DNA of 64,000 nt from Solimonas sp040754295 (GTDB taxonomy: Bacteria > Pseudomonadota > Gammaproteobacteria > Nevskiales > Nevskiaceae): positions 1-64,000 of the forward strand of contig JBFMCQ010000014.1 in NCBI GenBank assembly GCA_040754295.1, in the 5' to 3' direction. The position numbers and the translations under genes were made by a program. Position 1 is the first letter of the stretch; each line of letters begins with the position of its first letter. The notes under the pieces are model-generated. The model had not been told where the DNA came from and searched no databases. It saw only the letters and a list, made by a program, of their open reading frames with translations. Shown piece after piece: positions 44,683 through 53,559 of the stretch.

Positions 44683-45058
44683 CGCTGGAATCTCTCAGAA
44701 GTTTTTCGACGAACGCGATGACTTCCGTTTCGTAGCGCTGCTTGTTGACGAAGCCCTGTGCGCCGACCTGGGCGACGAATTCGCGGTGCGCAGGGTCGTC
44801 GTAATGCGAAGCGATGATGATGATCGGCCGATCATCCTGCGCCCTGATCAGACGCGTGGCCTGCAGGCCGCCCATCCCCGGCATCGCCAGGTCCATGATG
44901 ATGAGATCGGGGCGCAGCGATGCGGCCATGCTCACCGCCTCCTGCCCGTCGCGCGCCTCGCCGACGATCTCGATATCCGGGCATTCGGACAGGAGATGCC
45001 GCGCCAGGATCAGAAAGGGCCGGTTGTCGTCCACGAGCAGTGTTCGCAATGTCCTCAT
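44675..45058 (-). CDS. single-domain response regulator (CheY-like) upstream of fleQ
   Basis: 127 aa, receiver only: acidic pair in TLLVDDNRPF, phospho-Asp in LIIMDLAMPGMGG, Lys in GFVNKQRYE. All key residues are present. No output domain; it may modulate FleQ or RpoN in trans. The same small regulator between rpoN and fleQ is found in Xanthomonas-type flagellar clusters. Confidence 0.85.
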
Positions 45059-45095
45059 GCCAACTCTCCAACCGCGCGTTTGCCGCGCCTCCCTG

Positions 45096-46553
45096 TCAGC
45101 TCACCAGGCGCAGATGCCGGCGCGATTCGGCCAAGCTGCGTTCCTTGGCGGGCGGAATCCGCATTGCTTCTCTGTACTTGGCGACCGTGCGTCTGGCCAC
45201 GCGCACTCCATTGCGGGCGAGGATCGCCGCGATGTCGCCGTCGCACAAGGGACAATTTGTACTCTCCGCATTGATGATCCTGCGGATCATCGCCTTGACC
45301 GCAGTCCCCGAAGTCTCGCCTTCGCGGCCGTTGATCTGCGAGGGGAAGAACGCCTTGAGCTCGTAAACACCCCACGGTGTCTGCACCCATTTGTTGGTCG
45401 TGACCCGACAAACGGTCGATTCGTGCATACCAATGGTGTCCGCGATCTCGCGCAGCGTCAGCGGTGCCATGCCTTCCTCGCCGCGCTCCAGAAACGCCTG
45501 CTGGCGCTCGAAGATCGCACGCGCCGTGCGCAGCAGCGTGTCATGGCGCATCTCGACGCCGCGCACCAGCCAGCGTGCTTCCTGCAGCTGGTCGCGCAGC
45601 GCGCGGTGCGCGCCGGCGCCGTCGAGCATGCGCTCGTAAGTGCGGTTCACGCGCAGGCGCGGCAGGCGCTCGGCGTTGAGCGAGACCTTCCACGCGCCGC
45701 GGGTACCGACGACGACGACGTCCGGCACCGCCGCTTCGGCCGCAGCCGTGGCCGCGGCGCCGGGCTTGGGATCGAGCGAGAGGATCAGGTCGAGCGCGTC
45801 GTGCAGCTCGAGCGCATCGACGTCGAGATCGGCGCGCAGGCCGTCGAAGTCGCGGCCGGCGATGCGCTCGAGCCGGGTCTCGACGAGCGTTACGGCCAGC
45901 GCCAGCGCCGGAGTGCCGGCCGGCATCATGCGCAGCTGCAGCAGCAGGCATTCGCGCAGATCGCGCGCACCAAAACCGCTGGGCTCGACGCTCTGCACCT
46001 TCGCCAGCGCGGCTTCGAGCTCCGCCTGGTCCGGCGGCGGCTGCAGCGCCGCTTCCGCGGCGATGCCGTCGAGCGGCTGCGCCAGATAGCCGTTGTCGTC
46101 GATCGCGTCGAGGATCGCGGCGACCAGCTGCGCTTCGCGCGGCGTGCTGACGAGGAGCTGCAACTGCTCGAGCGCGGCGAGCCGCGCGTCCTGCGCGCGC
46201 GGCGCGGCGATGCGTGCCTCCCAGGGCTCGTCGCCGTCATCGCGCGGCTCGCCGCCGGACCAGGCTTCGCGGCTCGACCAGTCGTAGTCGGCCTCGACCT
46301 GCTCCGTCGCAGCCGGATCGCTGCCGCTGACTTCGGCGAGCGGGTCGGCAACGGCCGTCTCGGCCGGCTCCACGTGCGGCTCGGCTTCGTCTTCCTCGTC
46401 TTCCGCCGGCTCGAGCATGACATTGCGCTCCAGCGCTTCGCGCAGCTCCTGCTGCAGCTCCTGGGTGGAGAGCTGCAGCAGCCGGATCGACTGTAGCAGC
46501 TGCGGCGTCATTCCCAGCGTCTGACTGGTCTTCAGCTGCAAGCCTGGTTTCAT
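45096..46553 (-). CDS. rpoN: RNA polymerase sigma-54 factor (flagellar-cluster copy)
   Basis: 485 aa. N-terminal activator-interacting region (MKPGLQLKTSQTLGMTPQLL), acidic region II, HTH region HESTVCRVTTNKWVQTPWGV and RpoN box ARRTVAKYREAMRIPPA. The ATG at 46553 matches the conserved N-terminus. Its place in the flagellar block resembles rpoN2 of Xanthomonas, a second, flagella-dedicated copy; whether another rpoN exists elsewhere cannot be seen. Confidence 0.93.
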   Translation of the reverse strand: MKPGLQLKTSQTLGMTPQLLQSIRLLQLSTQELQQELREALERNVMLEPAEDEEDEAEPHVEPAETAVADPLAEVSGSDPAATEQVEADYDWSSREAWSGGEPRDDGDEPWEARIAAPRAQDARLAALEQLQLLVSTPREAQLVAAILDAIDDNGYLAQPLDGIAAEAALQPPPDQAELEAALAKVQSVEPSGFGARDLRECLLLQLRMMPAGTPALALAVTLVETRLERIAGRDFDGLRADLDVDALELHDALDLILSLDPKPGAAATAAAEAAVPDVVVVGTRGAWKVSLNAERLPRLRVNRTYERMLDGAGAHRALRDQLQEARWLVRGVEMRHDTLLRTARAIFERQQAFLERGEEGMAPLTLREIADTIGMHESTVCRVTTNKWVQTPWGVYELKAFFPSQINGREGETSGTAVKAMIRRIINAESTNCPLCDGDIAAILARNGVRVARRTVAKYREAMRIPPAKERSLAESRRHLRLVS

Positions 46554-46697
46554 GCTGATCCCCGAGCGTTGTGGTTCCTGCCCACAAGCATCGCGGATGG
46601 CGACGCACAACCAAAGCAAGAAAATCCTTACGGGATGTCGGGAATTCCCCCATCGATGCCGGAATTCCGGCAAGCGCAGCACGCAGTGGTGCCGGCA

Positions 46698-47333
46698 CTA
46701 CAGATGCGCGTAGTCGAGTCCGGTGCGGATCGCATAGCGCATCAGCGCGTTGGTGCCGTACAGGCCCAGCGCGTTCATCATGCGCGCGCGGTGCGTTTCG
46801 ACGGTCTTGATGCTGACGCCCATCAGCCCGGCGATCTCTTTGGTGGACTTGCCGCGTGCGATCAGCTGCAGTACCTGCCGCTGGCGCGGCGTCAGCGAAA
46901 CGTCGTCTTCGGCGCGCTGGCTGTTGCGCCGCTCGACCGCCGCGTGCGAGATCGACGGGCTCAGGTAGATCTGGTGCCGCTGCACCGCGCGCAGCGCGAG
47001 CGCCAGCTCCATCGGCTCGGCGTCCTTGTCGAGGAAGCCCGCGGCGCCGTTGCGGATCGCCGCGCGGATATGCTGGCCGTCGGTCAGCGACGACAGGATC
47101 AGCACCGCGACCTCCGGATAATGGCGCCGGATCTGCACCAGCGCCTCGAGCCCGGTGATGCCGGCGAGATCGATCTCGGTGAGCACCGCGTCGGGGCGAT
47201 GCTGTCCGACCAGCTCCAGCAGACCCTGCCCGTCGCAGGCCTCGCCGACGACCCGCGCCTCGGTATGCTCCTCGATCAGTCGCTTGAGGCCGGCACGAAC
47301 CAGGTTCCGGGAATCGGCCAGGACGATGCGCAT
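46698..47333 (-). CDS. NarL/LuxR-type regulator with Glu at the phosphorylation site
   Basis: 211 aa. Receiver plus C-terminal LuxR HTH (SLTPRQRQVLQLIARGKSTK, VSIKTVETHRARMMNALGL). The phospho-accepting Asp is replaced: AVLTEIDLAG has Glu53 (GAG codon), and the acidic pair is Asp7-Ser8 instead of two acids. Lys103 is kept. The Glu may mimic the phosphorylated state, making it constitutively active. It precedes rpoN. Confidence 0.88.
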   Translation of the reverse strand: MRIVLADSRNLVRAGLKRLIEEHTEARVVGEACDGQGLLELVGQHRPDAVLTEIDLAGITGLEALVQIRRHYPEVAVLILSSLTDGQHIRAAIRNGAAGFLDKDAEPMELALALRAVQRHQIYLSPSISHAAVERRNSQRAEDDVSLTPRQRQVLQLIARGKSTKEIAGLMGVSIKTVETHRARMMNALGLYGTNALMRYAIRTGLDYAHL

Positions 47334-47363
47334 TTCGAGGACTCCGTTGTCAGCGATAGGGCC

Positions 47364-47936
47364 TCATTGTCGGGGCGGTCCTGACGGGGCGCCTGCGCCG
47401 GCCGGCAAGCGTAGGCTCGCGACCGACCGCCGGTGGCGCGTGAACACCAGCTTTTCCAACGCGGCCCCCATCGCCTCGCTCATCTCGCGGAAGCGGGCAC
47501 AGACTTCGCCGTCGTGAATTCCGAGGCTCTCGGCCGGCCAGCACAGCGCGAACGGTGCGCAGGCATGCAGCTCCACGGCGGCCAGCACGAGGCTGCCGGC
47601 CGGCGGCGAGCGCTCGTCGGCCGGCCACGACAGGCCTTCCCGGCTCAGGCGCACCGGCGTCGACACGATCCCGGCGCGCCCGGACCGCAGCATCGCACCG
47701 AGCAGCTCGAGGACCACGTCGATCTTCTGATGCAGGCGCTCGACCTCGGTTTCGAGTGCGCCGCCGGATTCACCGCCGCGATGCCGCTCGTCGAGCACCG
47801 CGATCGCATGCAGCGTGCGCAGATTCTGGTCGTGCCAGTGCTCGAGCGCGGCTGCGGTCGGCTCGGCGGACAGCGCGTCGACCTTCAGTGGCAGCAGGTC
47901 GCGGTATCCCAGCCAGTGGTCGAGCGGACCGTTCAT
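47364..47936 (-). CDS. PilZ-like (atypical/tetrameric type) protein of the flagellar cluster
   Basis: 190 aa. N-terminal helix (GYRDLLPLKVDA), a heptad-like helix VERLHQKIDVVLELLGAML, then a beta domain with PVRLSREGLSWPADERSPPAG and VELHACAPFALCWPAE. This is the layout of the atypical, tetramer-forming PilZ proteins found next to fliS in Xanthomonas-type clusters. The canonical c-di-GMP RxxxR motif is not obvious. Assignment moderately sure. Confidence 0.62.
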   Translation of the reverse strand: MNGPLDHWLGYRDLLPLKVDALSAEPTAAALEHWHDQNLRTLHAIAVLDERHRGGESGGALETEVERLHQKIDVVLELLGAMLRSGRAGIVSTPVRLSREGLSWPADERSPPAGSLVLAAVELHACAPFALCWPAESLGIHDGEVCARFREMSEAMGAALEKLVFTRHRRSVASLRLPAGAGAPSGPPRQ

Positions 47937-47963
47937 CGCCAGCGCCGCAGCCGTCGATACCGC

Positions 47964-48347
47964 TCAATGGACCGGCGCGACGCCGTCCCAGGCGGTCTTG
48001 AGCCCGCGCGCCAGTCGCAGCAGCTCGTCGACGGCATCGATATCGTCGTGCAGGTTCACGTGCAGCAGGCGCCGGCCGATGTAGTCGTACAGTGCATCGA
48101 GATTGGCCGCGATCTCACCCCCGGCGGCGTGGTCGAGGCTCAGCCGCAGGTGCTCGACGATCGCCATCGCTGCCGACAGCGCGCGCAGCTTCGCCGCACG
48201 GTCGCCGCGCTGCAGCGCGCCGCGTGCGGTCGCGAGGCGCTCGATGACGCCGCCGTAGAGCATCTCGACGAGCTTGTGCGGCGAGGCTTCGTCGGCGTCG
48301 CCGTAGACGGCGGTCGTGCGGTACTGGTTGAGGGCTGCGTAGGACAC
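47964..48347 (-). CDS. fliS: flagellin export chaperone FliS
   Basis: 127 aa from GTG at 48347: SYAALNQYRTTAVYGDADEAS, then SPHKLVEMLYGGVIERLATA and the helix LDALYDYIGRRLLHVNL. The GTG is chosen because FliS proteins begin at this motif and a sigma-28 promoter lies just upstream; the ribosome site is poor. fliC and fliD, its usual neighbours, are not in the window. Confidence 0.85.
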   Translation of the reverse strand: MSYAALNQYRTTAVYGDADEASPHKLVEMLYGGVIERLATARGALQRGDRAAKLRALSAAMAIVEHLRLSLDHAAGGEIAANLDALYDYIGRRLLHVNLHDDIDAVDELLRLARGLKTAWDGVAPVH

Positions 48348-48382
48348 GGAAGAAGGCCCGTCGGAGAAGGATGTCGCTCTCT

Positions 48383-48409
48383 GTATCGACGGGCCGGGCG
48401 GATTCTTGA
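48383..48409 (-). promoter_or_regulatory. sigma-28 promoter match before fliS
   Basis: On the minus strand TCAAG, 14 bases, then GTCGATAC. The sigma-28 consensus TAAAGTTT-N11-GCCGATAA has exactly the same spacing; -10 agrees at 6 of 8 positions. The transcript would start about 29 bp before the fliS GTG. Confidence 0.6.
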
Positions 48410-48521
48410 GTCCGGCCTGCCGGCGGCGCTCGCTTTCAGGTTGAGCCGGAGTTCGGCGACGCCCCCGCAAACAAGAATAGTGCCTTGGATTCACCTCTAG
48501 CTAGCCATTGCGAGGCACGTG

Positions 48522-49163
48522 TCACTTTGACAGAGGCAGGGAGAGTTCCGCGACCAGGCCGCCGGCTTTTCGCGGCTTCAATTGGAGAGCACCGCCGAAC
48601 CGCTCGGCAATCGCCCGTACGATCGAAATGCCCAGGCCCGCGCCGTCCTGGCTTTTGCGCCCCTGATCGCCGCGCCAGAAACGCTGGCCGATCCGGCTGG
48701 CCTGCTCGGCACTGAGGCCGGGGCCGCGGTCCGACACGGCAATCAGGCAGCGCCGTGCGCCCTGATCCAGCGCCACATCGACCTCGACCGCTGCATCCGG
48801 CGGCGAATAGCGCAGGGCGTTGTCCACCAGATTGCGCACCGCCGTCTGCAGCATCGACCTCGGTACCGGCGTCCCCAAGTCCTCGCCGCGGATGTTCAGG
48901 CGCAGGCGCTGCGTATGTTCAGCCCGCCAGGAGTCCAGCACGCTGCGCACGGACGCGGCCACCGAGGCGCAGGCGTCCGCCCGGTCCGCGGGCGCGTCGG
49001 CGCGGGCCAGGGTCATCATCTGCTCCAGCGTGCGCCGCAGGCGTTTCACACCTTCCTCAGCACTGGACAGCGCGCACGCCACTTCATCGCCCTCACCGAG
49101 GCGCGCGAGCTGCAGGTGGGTGTCGATCACGGTCAGCGGCGTGCGCAGCTCGTGCGCCGCGGC
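48522..49163 (-). pseudogene. sensor histidine kinase remnant lacking the sensor half
   Basis: Recognisable kinase sequence starts abruptly at AAAHELRTPLTVIDTHLQLA (H-box of QseC/PmrB-type kinases) and continues through the N-box NLVDNALRYSPP and G-box AGLGISIVRAI to the stop. The signal, TM and HAMP parts (~200 residues) and the start are missing. The frame upstream is only shadow of the response regulator, which ends at the same point. A deletion has joined the regulator's last codons out of frame to the kinase H-box. Confidence 0.75.
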
Positions 49164-49812
49164 CCAGCCGATAGCCGAGTCCCCTGGCCGTCTCGATCGC
49201 CTCGGCGCCGAGCTTGCGGCGGATGTTGTGGATGTGCACCTTGAGTGCGTTGCCGCCGATCGCCTCGCCGAGTCCGAACAAGCGCTCATTGAGCAGATCG
49301 GGCGGTACCCATCTGCCGTCGGCATTGGCGAGCTGCGCCAGCAGATCGACCTCGCGCCGCGACAGGCTCACGGGCTCGCCGCGGAACCAGGCCAGGCCGC
49401 TGTCCGGCTCCAGGCGCAGCGGGCCGGCGGAGATCACCTGGACGGCGCGGCCCTGCGTGCGCCGGACCAAGGCATGCAGCCGGGCCGCGAGCTCGCGCAG
49501 GTCGAAGGGCTTGACCATGTAGTCGTCGGCCCCTTCATGCAGGCCCTTGAGCCGGTGTTCGATCGCATCGCGCGCGGTGAGAATCAGGACCGGCAACTGC
49601 GGCTCCACGGCGCGCAGGCTCGCCAGCAGTTCCATGCCGTCGCGGTCGGGAAGGCCCAGATCGAGTACCACGGCGTGGAAGCTTTCTTCCGCGTGGATCG
49701 TCTCGGCGTCCTGCGCCGTGCCGGCCTGCCGGACGACGATGCCGTGCCGGCGCAAACCGGCCACGATACCCTTGCCGATCAGCGCGTCGTCCTCTACCAG
49801 CAGCACCCGCAT
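49093..49812 (-). CDS. QseB/PmrA-like response regulator with deletion-altered C-terminus
   Basis: 239 aa from the ATG at 49812 (MRVLLVEDD; GAAGAG upstream); an ATG at 49830 adds six residues. The receiver has VVLDLGLPDRDGME and YMVKPFDLREL. The winged helix is complete up to ETARGLGYRLG. The following ~24 Arg/Ala-rich residues are kinase DNA read in another frame, so the natural stop codon was lost with the deletion. Probably still able to bind DNA. Confidence 0.85.
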   Translation of the reverse strand: MRVLLVEDDALIGKGIVAGLRRHGIVVRQAGTAQDAETIHAEESFHAVVLDLGLPDRDGMELLASLRAVEPQLPVLILTARDAIEHRLKGLHEGADDYMVKPFDLRELAARLHALVRRTQGRAVQVISAGPLRLEPDSGLAWFRGEPVSLSRREVDLLAQLANADGRWVPPDLLNERLFGLGEAIGGNALKVHIHNIRRKLGAEAIETARGLGYRLGRGARAAHAADRDRHPPAARAPR

Positions 49813-49895
49813 CGTCTCTTCACCGGCCATCGACCCGAGGCCATGGTAGGCGGGAAATCCGCCGCGCGTCAGCGAACTTGCCTGTGCGCGCAGCG

Positions 49896-49912
49896 CTTTA
49901 GTTTCGCTTAAT
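49896..49912. promoter_or_regulatory. PmrA/QseB-type box between the regulator and dsbD
   Basis: CTTTAG-TTTCG-CTTAAT on the + strand fits the CTTAAT-N5-CTTAAT direct repeat bound by PmrA/QseB-type regulators. It lies 46 bp before the dsbD start and 84 bp before the regulator start, in the divergent promoter region. Confidence 0.5.
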
Positions 49913-49957
49913 CGGGCTGCCGCATGATCCGCGCGGCTTTGCTGCGAGGATTCGGAT

Positions 49958-51793
49958 TTGGCTTTCTATCGGCGTGTCATCAGCGTGCTGCTGCTGTGTT
50001 GTGGCGCGACCGCCAGTGCCTGGGCCGATGGCGTCGCGCCCGCCTGGGGCGGTGGTGAACGGCAGTTTCTGGACGCGGCCGAGGTGTTCAGGCTGGAGCC
50101 TGTGCAGCGGCAGGGCGATGCATTCGCGGCCGTAGGACGCATCGCCGACGGCTACTACGTTTACCGGCACTCGATCAAGGCGGTCGATGCGCAGGGCCGC
50201 GCGGTCCCCCTGAGCCTTTCGGCGGGAACCGCCAAACACGACGAGTTCTTTGGCGACACGCAGATCTATACGGGCGATGCGCTGCGGCTGCGCTTTGCCG
50301 CGGCGGTGACCGGAGCGTTGACACTGCACTGGCAGGGCTGTGCGGAAGCGGGCATTTGCTATCCCCCGCAGACCATGAGCCTGATACTGCCGGCCGCCGC
50401 GGAAACCTCCGCGACCGGCGACGGCGCCGCAGCGGCGAACCGGACCGCGGCGCCCACCGATCGGCGCAGCGCGGGCGCAGCAAGCGGGATCGCCGAGGAT
50501 CAGGCGGCGGCACGGCGGCTCGCCGCGCTGGGCCCCGTATCGGGAACGTTGCTGTTCTTCGGCTTCGGCCTGCTGCTGGCTTTCACACCCTGCTCGCTGC
50601 CGATGATCCCGATCGTCTCCACGATCGTCGTGGGCGCCCAGGCCAGGCCGCGGCGCGCGTTCCTGCTCTCGCTGTCCTACGTGCTGGCGATGGCGGGCAC
50701 CTATGCCGTGGTCGGCGTCGCCGCCGGCCTTGCGGGCGCGAACCTGCAGGCCACACTGCAATCGCCCTGGTTGCTCGGCGCGTTTGCGGCCTTGTTCCTC
50801 GTGCTGGCGAGTTCGCTGTTCGGCCTGTTCGAGCTGCAGCTGCCGGCGGCGCTGATGAACCGGATCGAATCCGCGGGCAGGGATCGCTCGGGCGGCAGCA
50901 TTGCCGGCGCGGGCATGCTGGGCCTGCTCTCGGCGCTGCTGGTCGGGCCCTGCATGACCGCTCCGCTGGCGGGCGCGCTGCTGTATATCGGGCAGACCGG
51001 CAGCGCGCTGCACGGTGGGCTGGCCTTGTTCGCGCTGGGTCTGGGCATGGGGCTGCCGCTGCTGGCGATCGCCGTGTTCGGCGCGCGCGTGCTGCCGCGT
51101 CCCGGCGCCTGGATGGATCGCGTGCGCGTGGCCTTCGGCTATGTCATGGCCGGCATGGCCGTGATGATGCTGGCGCGCTTCCTGCCCGCCACGGTGAGCC
51201 TGGTTCTCTGGGGAGCCTGGGTCCTGTCGGTGGCGATCGGTCTGATCGCCTGGGGCCAGGCCGTCGCCGCCAGGCACCGGCTGGCGTGGACGCTGCGGTC
51301 CGCTGCGGTATTTGCCGGCTTGTGGTCGGTGCTCATGCTGGTCGGCGCTGCATCCGGCGGCGGGTCTGCGTTGCAGCCGCTGGCGCATCTGCGCGCGGGA
51401 TCGACGGCAACCGCAGCCGCCGCGGCCGATGTGGCTTACCTGCCGGCCCAATCGGTCGAGGAGGTCGACGCGCATCTGGCCCAGGCGGCCTCGCGCGGCC
51501 AATGGACGCTGATCGACTTCTACGCCGACTGGTGCGTGAGCTGCCACGTGATCGAGCGCGAGGTCTTCGGCGATCCCGCTGTTTCGGCGCGACTGGCCCG
51601 CATGCGCGTGCTGCGGCCGGACGTGACGCGCAACGACGCGACCGACCGCGCCCTGCTCGAACGCTGGGACGTGATGGGCCCGCCCACGCTCATTCTCGTC
51701 GGCCCGGACGGTACGGAGCGCCGGGACCTGCGCGTGGTCGGTGAGGTCGACGCGCGCGCGTTCCTCGATCGGCTCGATACGGTGGGCGTCTGA
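49958..51793 (+). CDS. dsbD: protein-disulfide reductase DsbD
   Basis: 611 aa from TTG at 49958, with GAGGA upstream. Signal peptide, periplasmic alpha domain (Cys pair in GCAEAGICYPP), eight-TM beta domain with FTPCSLPMIP and GPCMTAPLAG cysteines, and the C-terminal thioredoxin-like gamma domain with DWCVSCHVIE. Moves electrons from cytoplasmic thioredoxin to periplasmic partners. It heads dsbD-tlpA-dsbG, with overlapping or 2-bp junctions. Confidence 0.93.
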   Translation: MAFYRRVISVLLLCCGATASAWADGVAPAWGGGERQFLDAAEVFRLEPVQRQGDAFAAVGRIADGYYVYRHSIKAVDAQGRAVPLSLSAGTAKHDEFFGDTQIYTGDALRLRFAAAVTGALTLHWQGCAEAGICYPPQTMSLILPAAAETSATGDGAAAANRTAAPTDRRSAGAASGIAEDQAAARRLAALGPVSGTLLFFGFGLLLAFTPCSLPMIPIVSTIVVGAQARPRRAFLLSLSYVLAMAGTYAVVGVAAGLAGANLQATLQSPWLLGAFAALFLVLASSLFGLFELQLPAALMNRIESAGRDRSGGSIAGAGMLGLLSALLVGPCMTAPLAGALLYIGQTGSALHGGLALFALGLGMGLPLLAIAVFGARVLPRPGAWMDRVRVAFGYVMAGMAVMMLARFLPATVSLVLWGAWVLSVAIGLIAWGQAVAARHRLAWTLRSAAVFAGLWSVLMLVGAASGGGSALQPLAHLRAGSTATAAAAADVAYLPAQSVEEVDAHLAQAASRGQWTLIDFYADWCVSCHVIEREVFGDPAVSARLARMRVLRPDVTRNDATDRALLERWDVMGPPTLILVGPDGTERRDLRVVGEVDARAFLDRLDTVGV

Positions 51794-52623
51794 TGATCAG
51801 CGTGGGCCCGTTCTCCATCCAGGTCGTCGCCGTCTTCGCGGCCGTGCTGCTGGCCTGGACCGTGACGCGCGGGCTTGCGCGGCGCTTGCCCGACCCGGGC
51901 CGCGCGGCCGGCGGCATGCTGCTCGACGCGGCGTTCTGGGGATTCGTGACGGCGCGCCTGGGCTACATCGCGCAGTGGTGGGAAGAGTACGCCAGCTCGC
52001 CGAGGTCCATGCTGTCCATCGGCGACCAGGGCTTCTCGTGGTGGGTCGGCGTGCTGGTAGCGCTGGGGCTCATCGCCTGGCGCACGCGTTCGAGCCCGGC
52101 GCTGCGCCGCCCGGTGCTGATCGGCATGGCCGCCGGACTGCTGAGCTGGTTTGCCGCCGCGGGCGTGCTCGAACGGTTGCAACGCTCCGCGCCGCCGCTG
52201 CCGGCCCTGGCGCTGGCAACGCTCGACGAACAGCCCGTGGTCCTGAACGCCTATCTCGGGCAGCCGGTCGTGCTCAATCTCTGGGCCTCGTGGTGTCCAC
52301 CCTGCCGCCGCGAGATGCCGGTGTTCGCGCAGGCGCAAACGCAGTATCCCGACATCGCCTTCGTCATGGTCAACCAGGGCGAGAGCGCTGAGCAGGCCCG
52401 TGCGTTTCTGGAAAGCCAGGGCCTGCACCTGAAGCACGTGCTGCTCGACCCCGGCTCCCGGACCCTGCAGGCGGTCGCGACCCGGGGTCTGCCCACGACC
52501 CTGTTCTTCGATGAGCACGGACGCCTGGTGGATAGCCACTTTGGCGAACTGACGATGGCCCGCCTCAAAAACACCGTGTCGCACCGTTTCGCGCAATCCC
52601 AATCCGCACAGACTCAGGAGTAA
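51793..52623 (+). CDS. TlpA-family thioredoxin-like protein with N-terminal Lgt-like membrane domain
   Basis: 276 aa. The first ~130 residues have about four TM segments and begin ISVGPFSIQVVAVFAAVLLA, resembling a shortened Lgt membrane domain. Residues about 140-270 form a periplasmic TlpA/ResA fold with LNLWASWCPPCRREMPVF. Likely a DsbD client for reducing periplasmic disulfides or cytochrome apoproteins. Its ATG overlaps the last base of dsbD (TGATG). Confidence 0.85.
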   Translation: MISVGPFSIQVVAVFAAVLLAWTVTRGLARRLPDPGRAAGGMLLDAAFWGFVTARLGYIAQWWEEYASSPRSMLSIGDQGFSWWVGVLVALGLIAWRTRSSPALRRPVLIGMAAGLLSWFAAAGVLERLQRSAPPLPALALATLDEQPVVLNAYLGQPVVLNLWASWCPPCRREMPVFAQAQTQYPDIAFVMVNQGESAEQARAFLESQGLHLKHVLLDPGSRTLQAVATRGLPTTLFFDEHGRLVDSHFGELTMARLKNTVSHRFAQSQSAQTQE

Positions 52624-52625
52624 CC

Positions 52626-53399
52626 ATGTTTGCACCGCGTTCGCGCGCTTGTTTCCTTTTGGCCGGCAACCTCATGTGGGTCGCCGGCTGCAGCCAGGCC
52701 GAAACCGGTGACAAGCCGCCTGCGCTGGAGGCGCTGGAAGACCAGGGACTCACCGTCATGCAGGAGTTCGAGGTCGGCGGCGGCCTGCGCGCCTTCGCCG
52801 CAGTCGCCGGCGACAATCCGATCGCCGTTTACATCACCAGCGACGGCAACGCCATCGTGGGTACCCGTCTGAACGCCAAGGGAGAGCCGCTCGATGAGGC
52901 AACGCTCAACGAGCTCGCGGCCAAGCCCATCAGCGACCGGCAGTGGGCGCAGCTGCAATCGGCAAGCTCGGTTCTGGACGGCAAGGCCGACGCTCCACGC
53001 ATCGTCTATGCCTTCACGGACGCCAATTGTCCGTATTGCCATCGCTTCTGGGAGGCGTCACGTCCCTGGGTCGATGCCGGCAAGGTCCAGATCCGGCACC
53101 TCATGGTGGGAATCATCAAACCGGACAGCCCCGCCAAGGCCGCGGCCATTCTGGGCGCCGCCGACCCCTCGGCCGCACTGCAGGAAAACGAACGCAAGCA
53201 CGCGCAGGGCGGAATCGCGCCGACAAACAGCGTTCCTCCCAATGTACGCAAGGCCCTCGACGACAACCAGATGCTCATGTTCAGCATGGGCTTCGGCGGA
53301 ACGCCGGGCATTGTGATCCGTGGTCCCGATGGCCTGGTCAAGAAGTACAGCGGCGTGCCCCAGGGGCCCGAGCTGGCTGAAGTGCTGGGGCCGCTTTGA
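52626..53399 (+). CDS. dsbG: DsbG/DsbC-like disulfide isomerase, predicted lipoprotein
   Basis: 257 aa. Short signal ending LMWVAGC, so membrane-anchored through Cys22. An N-terminal dimerisation region, then a thioredoxin fold with the CPYC active site in TDANCPYCHRFWE and the cis-Pro loop GGTPGIV. DsbG keeps periplasmic thiols reduced using DsbD. It follows tlpA by 2 bp. Confidence 0.87.
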   Translation: MFAPRSRACFLLAGNLMWVAGCSQAETGDKPPALEALEDQGLTVMQEFEVGGGLRAFAAVAGDNPIAVYITSDGNAIVGTRLNAKGEPLDEATLNELAAKPISDRQWAQLQSASSVLDGKADAPRIVYAFTDANCPYCHRFWEASRPWVDAGKVQIRHLMVGIIKPDSPAKAAAILGAADPSAALQENERKHAQGGIAPTNSVPPNVRKALDDNQMLMFSMGFGGTPGIVIRGPDGLVKKYSGVPQGPELAEVLGPL

Positions 53400-53559
53400 A
53401 GGCGCCTGCATCGTGCATGGAGCCGATACGAACATCGTGCGCCGCGCCGGCCCCATCAATGCGGCTGCGTGCAACAGCGATGCAGCGGGAACAAAGCGCT
53501 GAAGCGCCATGTCGCTGAAGGCACCCCATGTCGAGACACTGAAACAGCGAGGTAACACC

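Noticed and set aside
46554..46697. Sigma-54 promoter before rpoN
   Set aside because: I looked for GG-N10-GC with TTGC on the minus strand and found no convincing match.
48520..48532. TGTCA-CTT-TGACA inverted repeat at the kinase remnant's stop codon
   Set aside because: Too short, overlaps coding sequence and is not followed by a gene start on either strand at a sensible distance.
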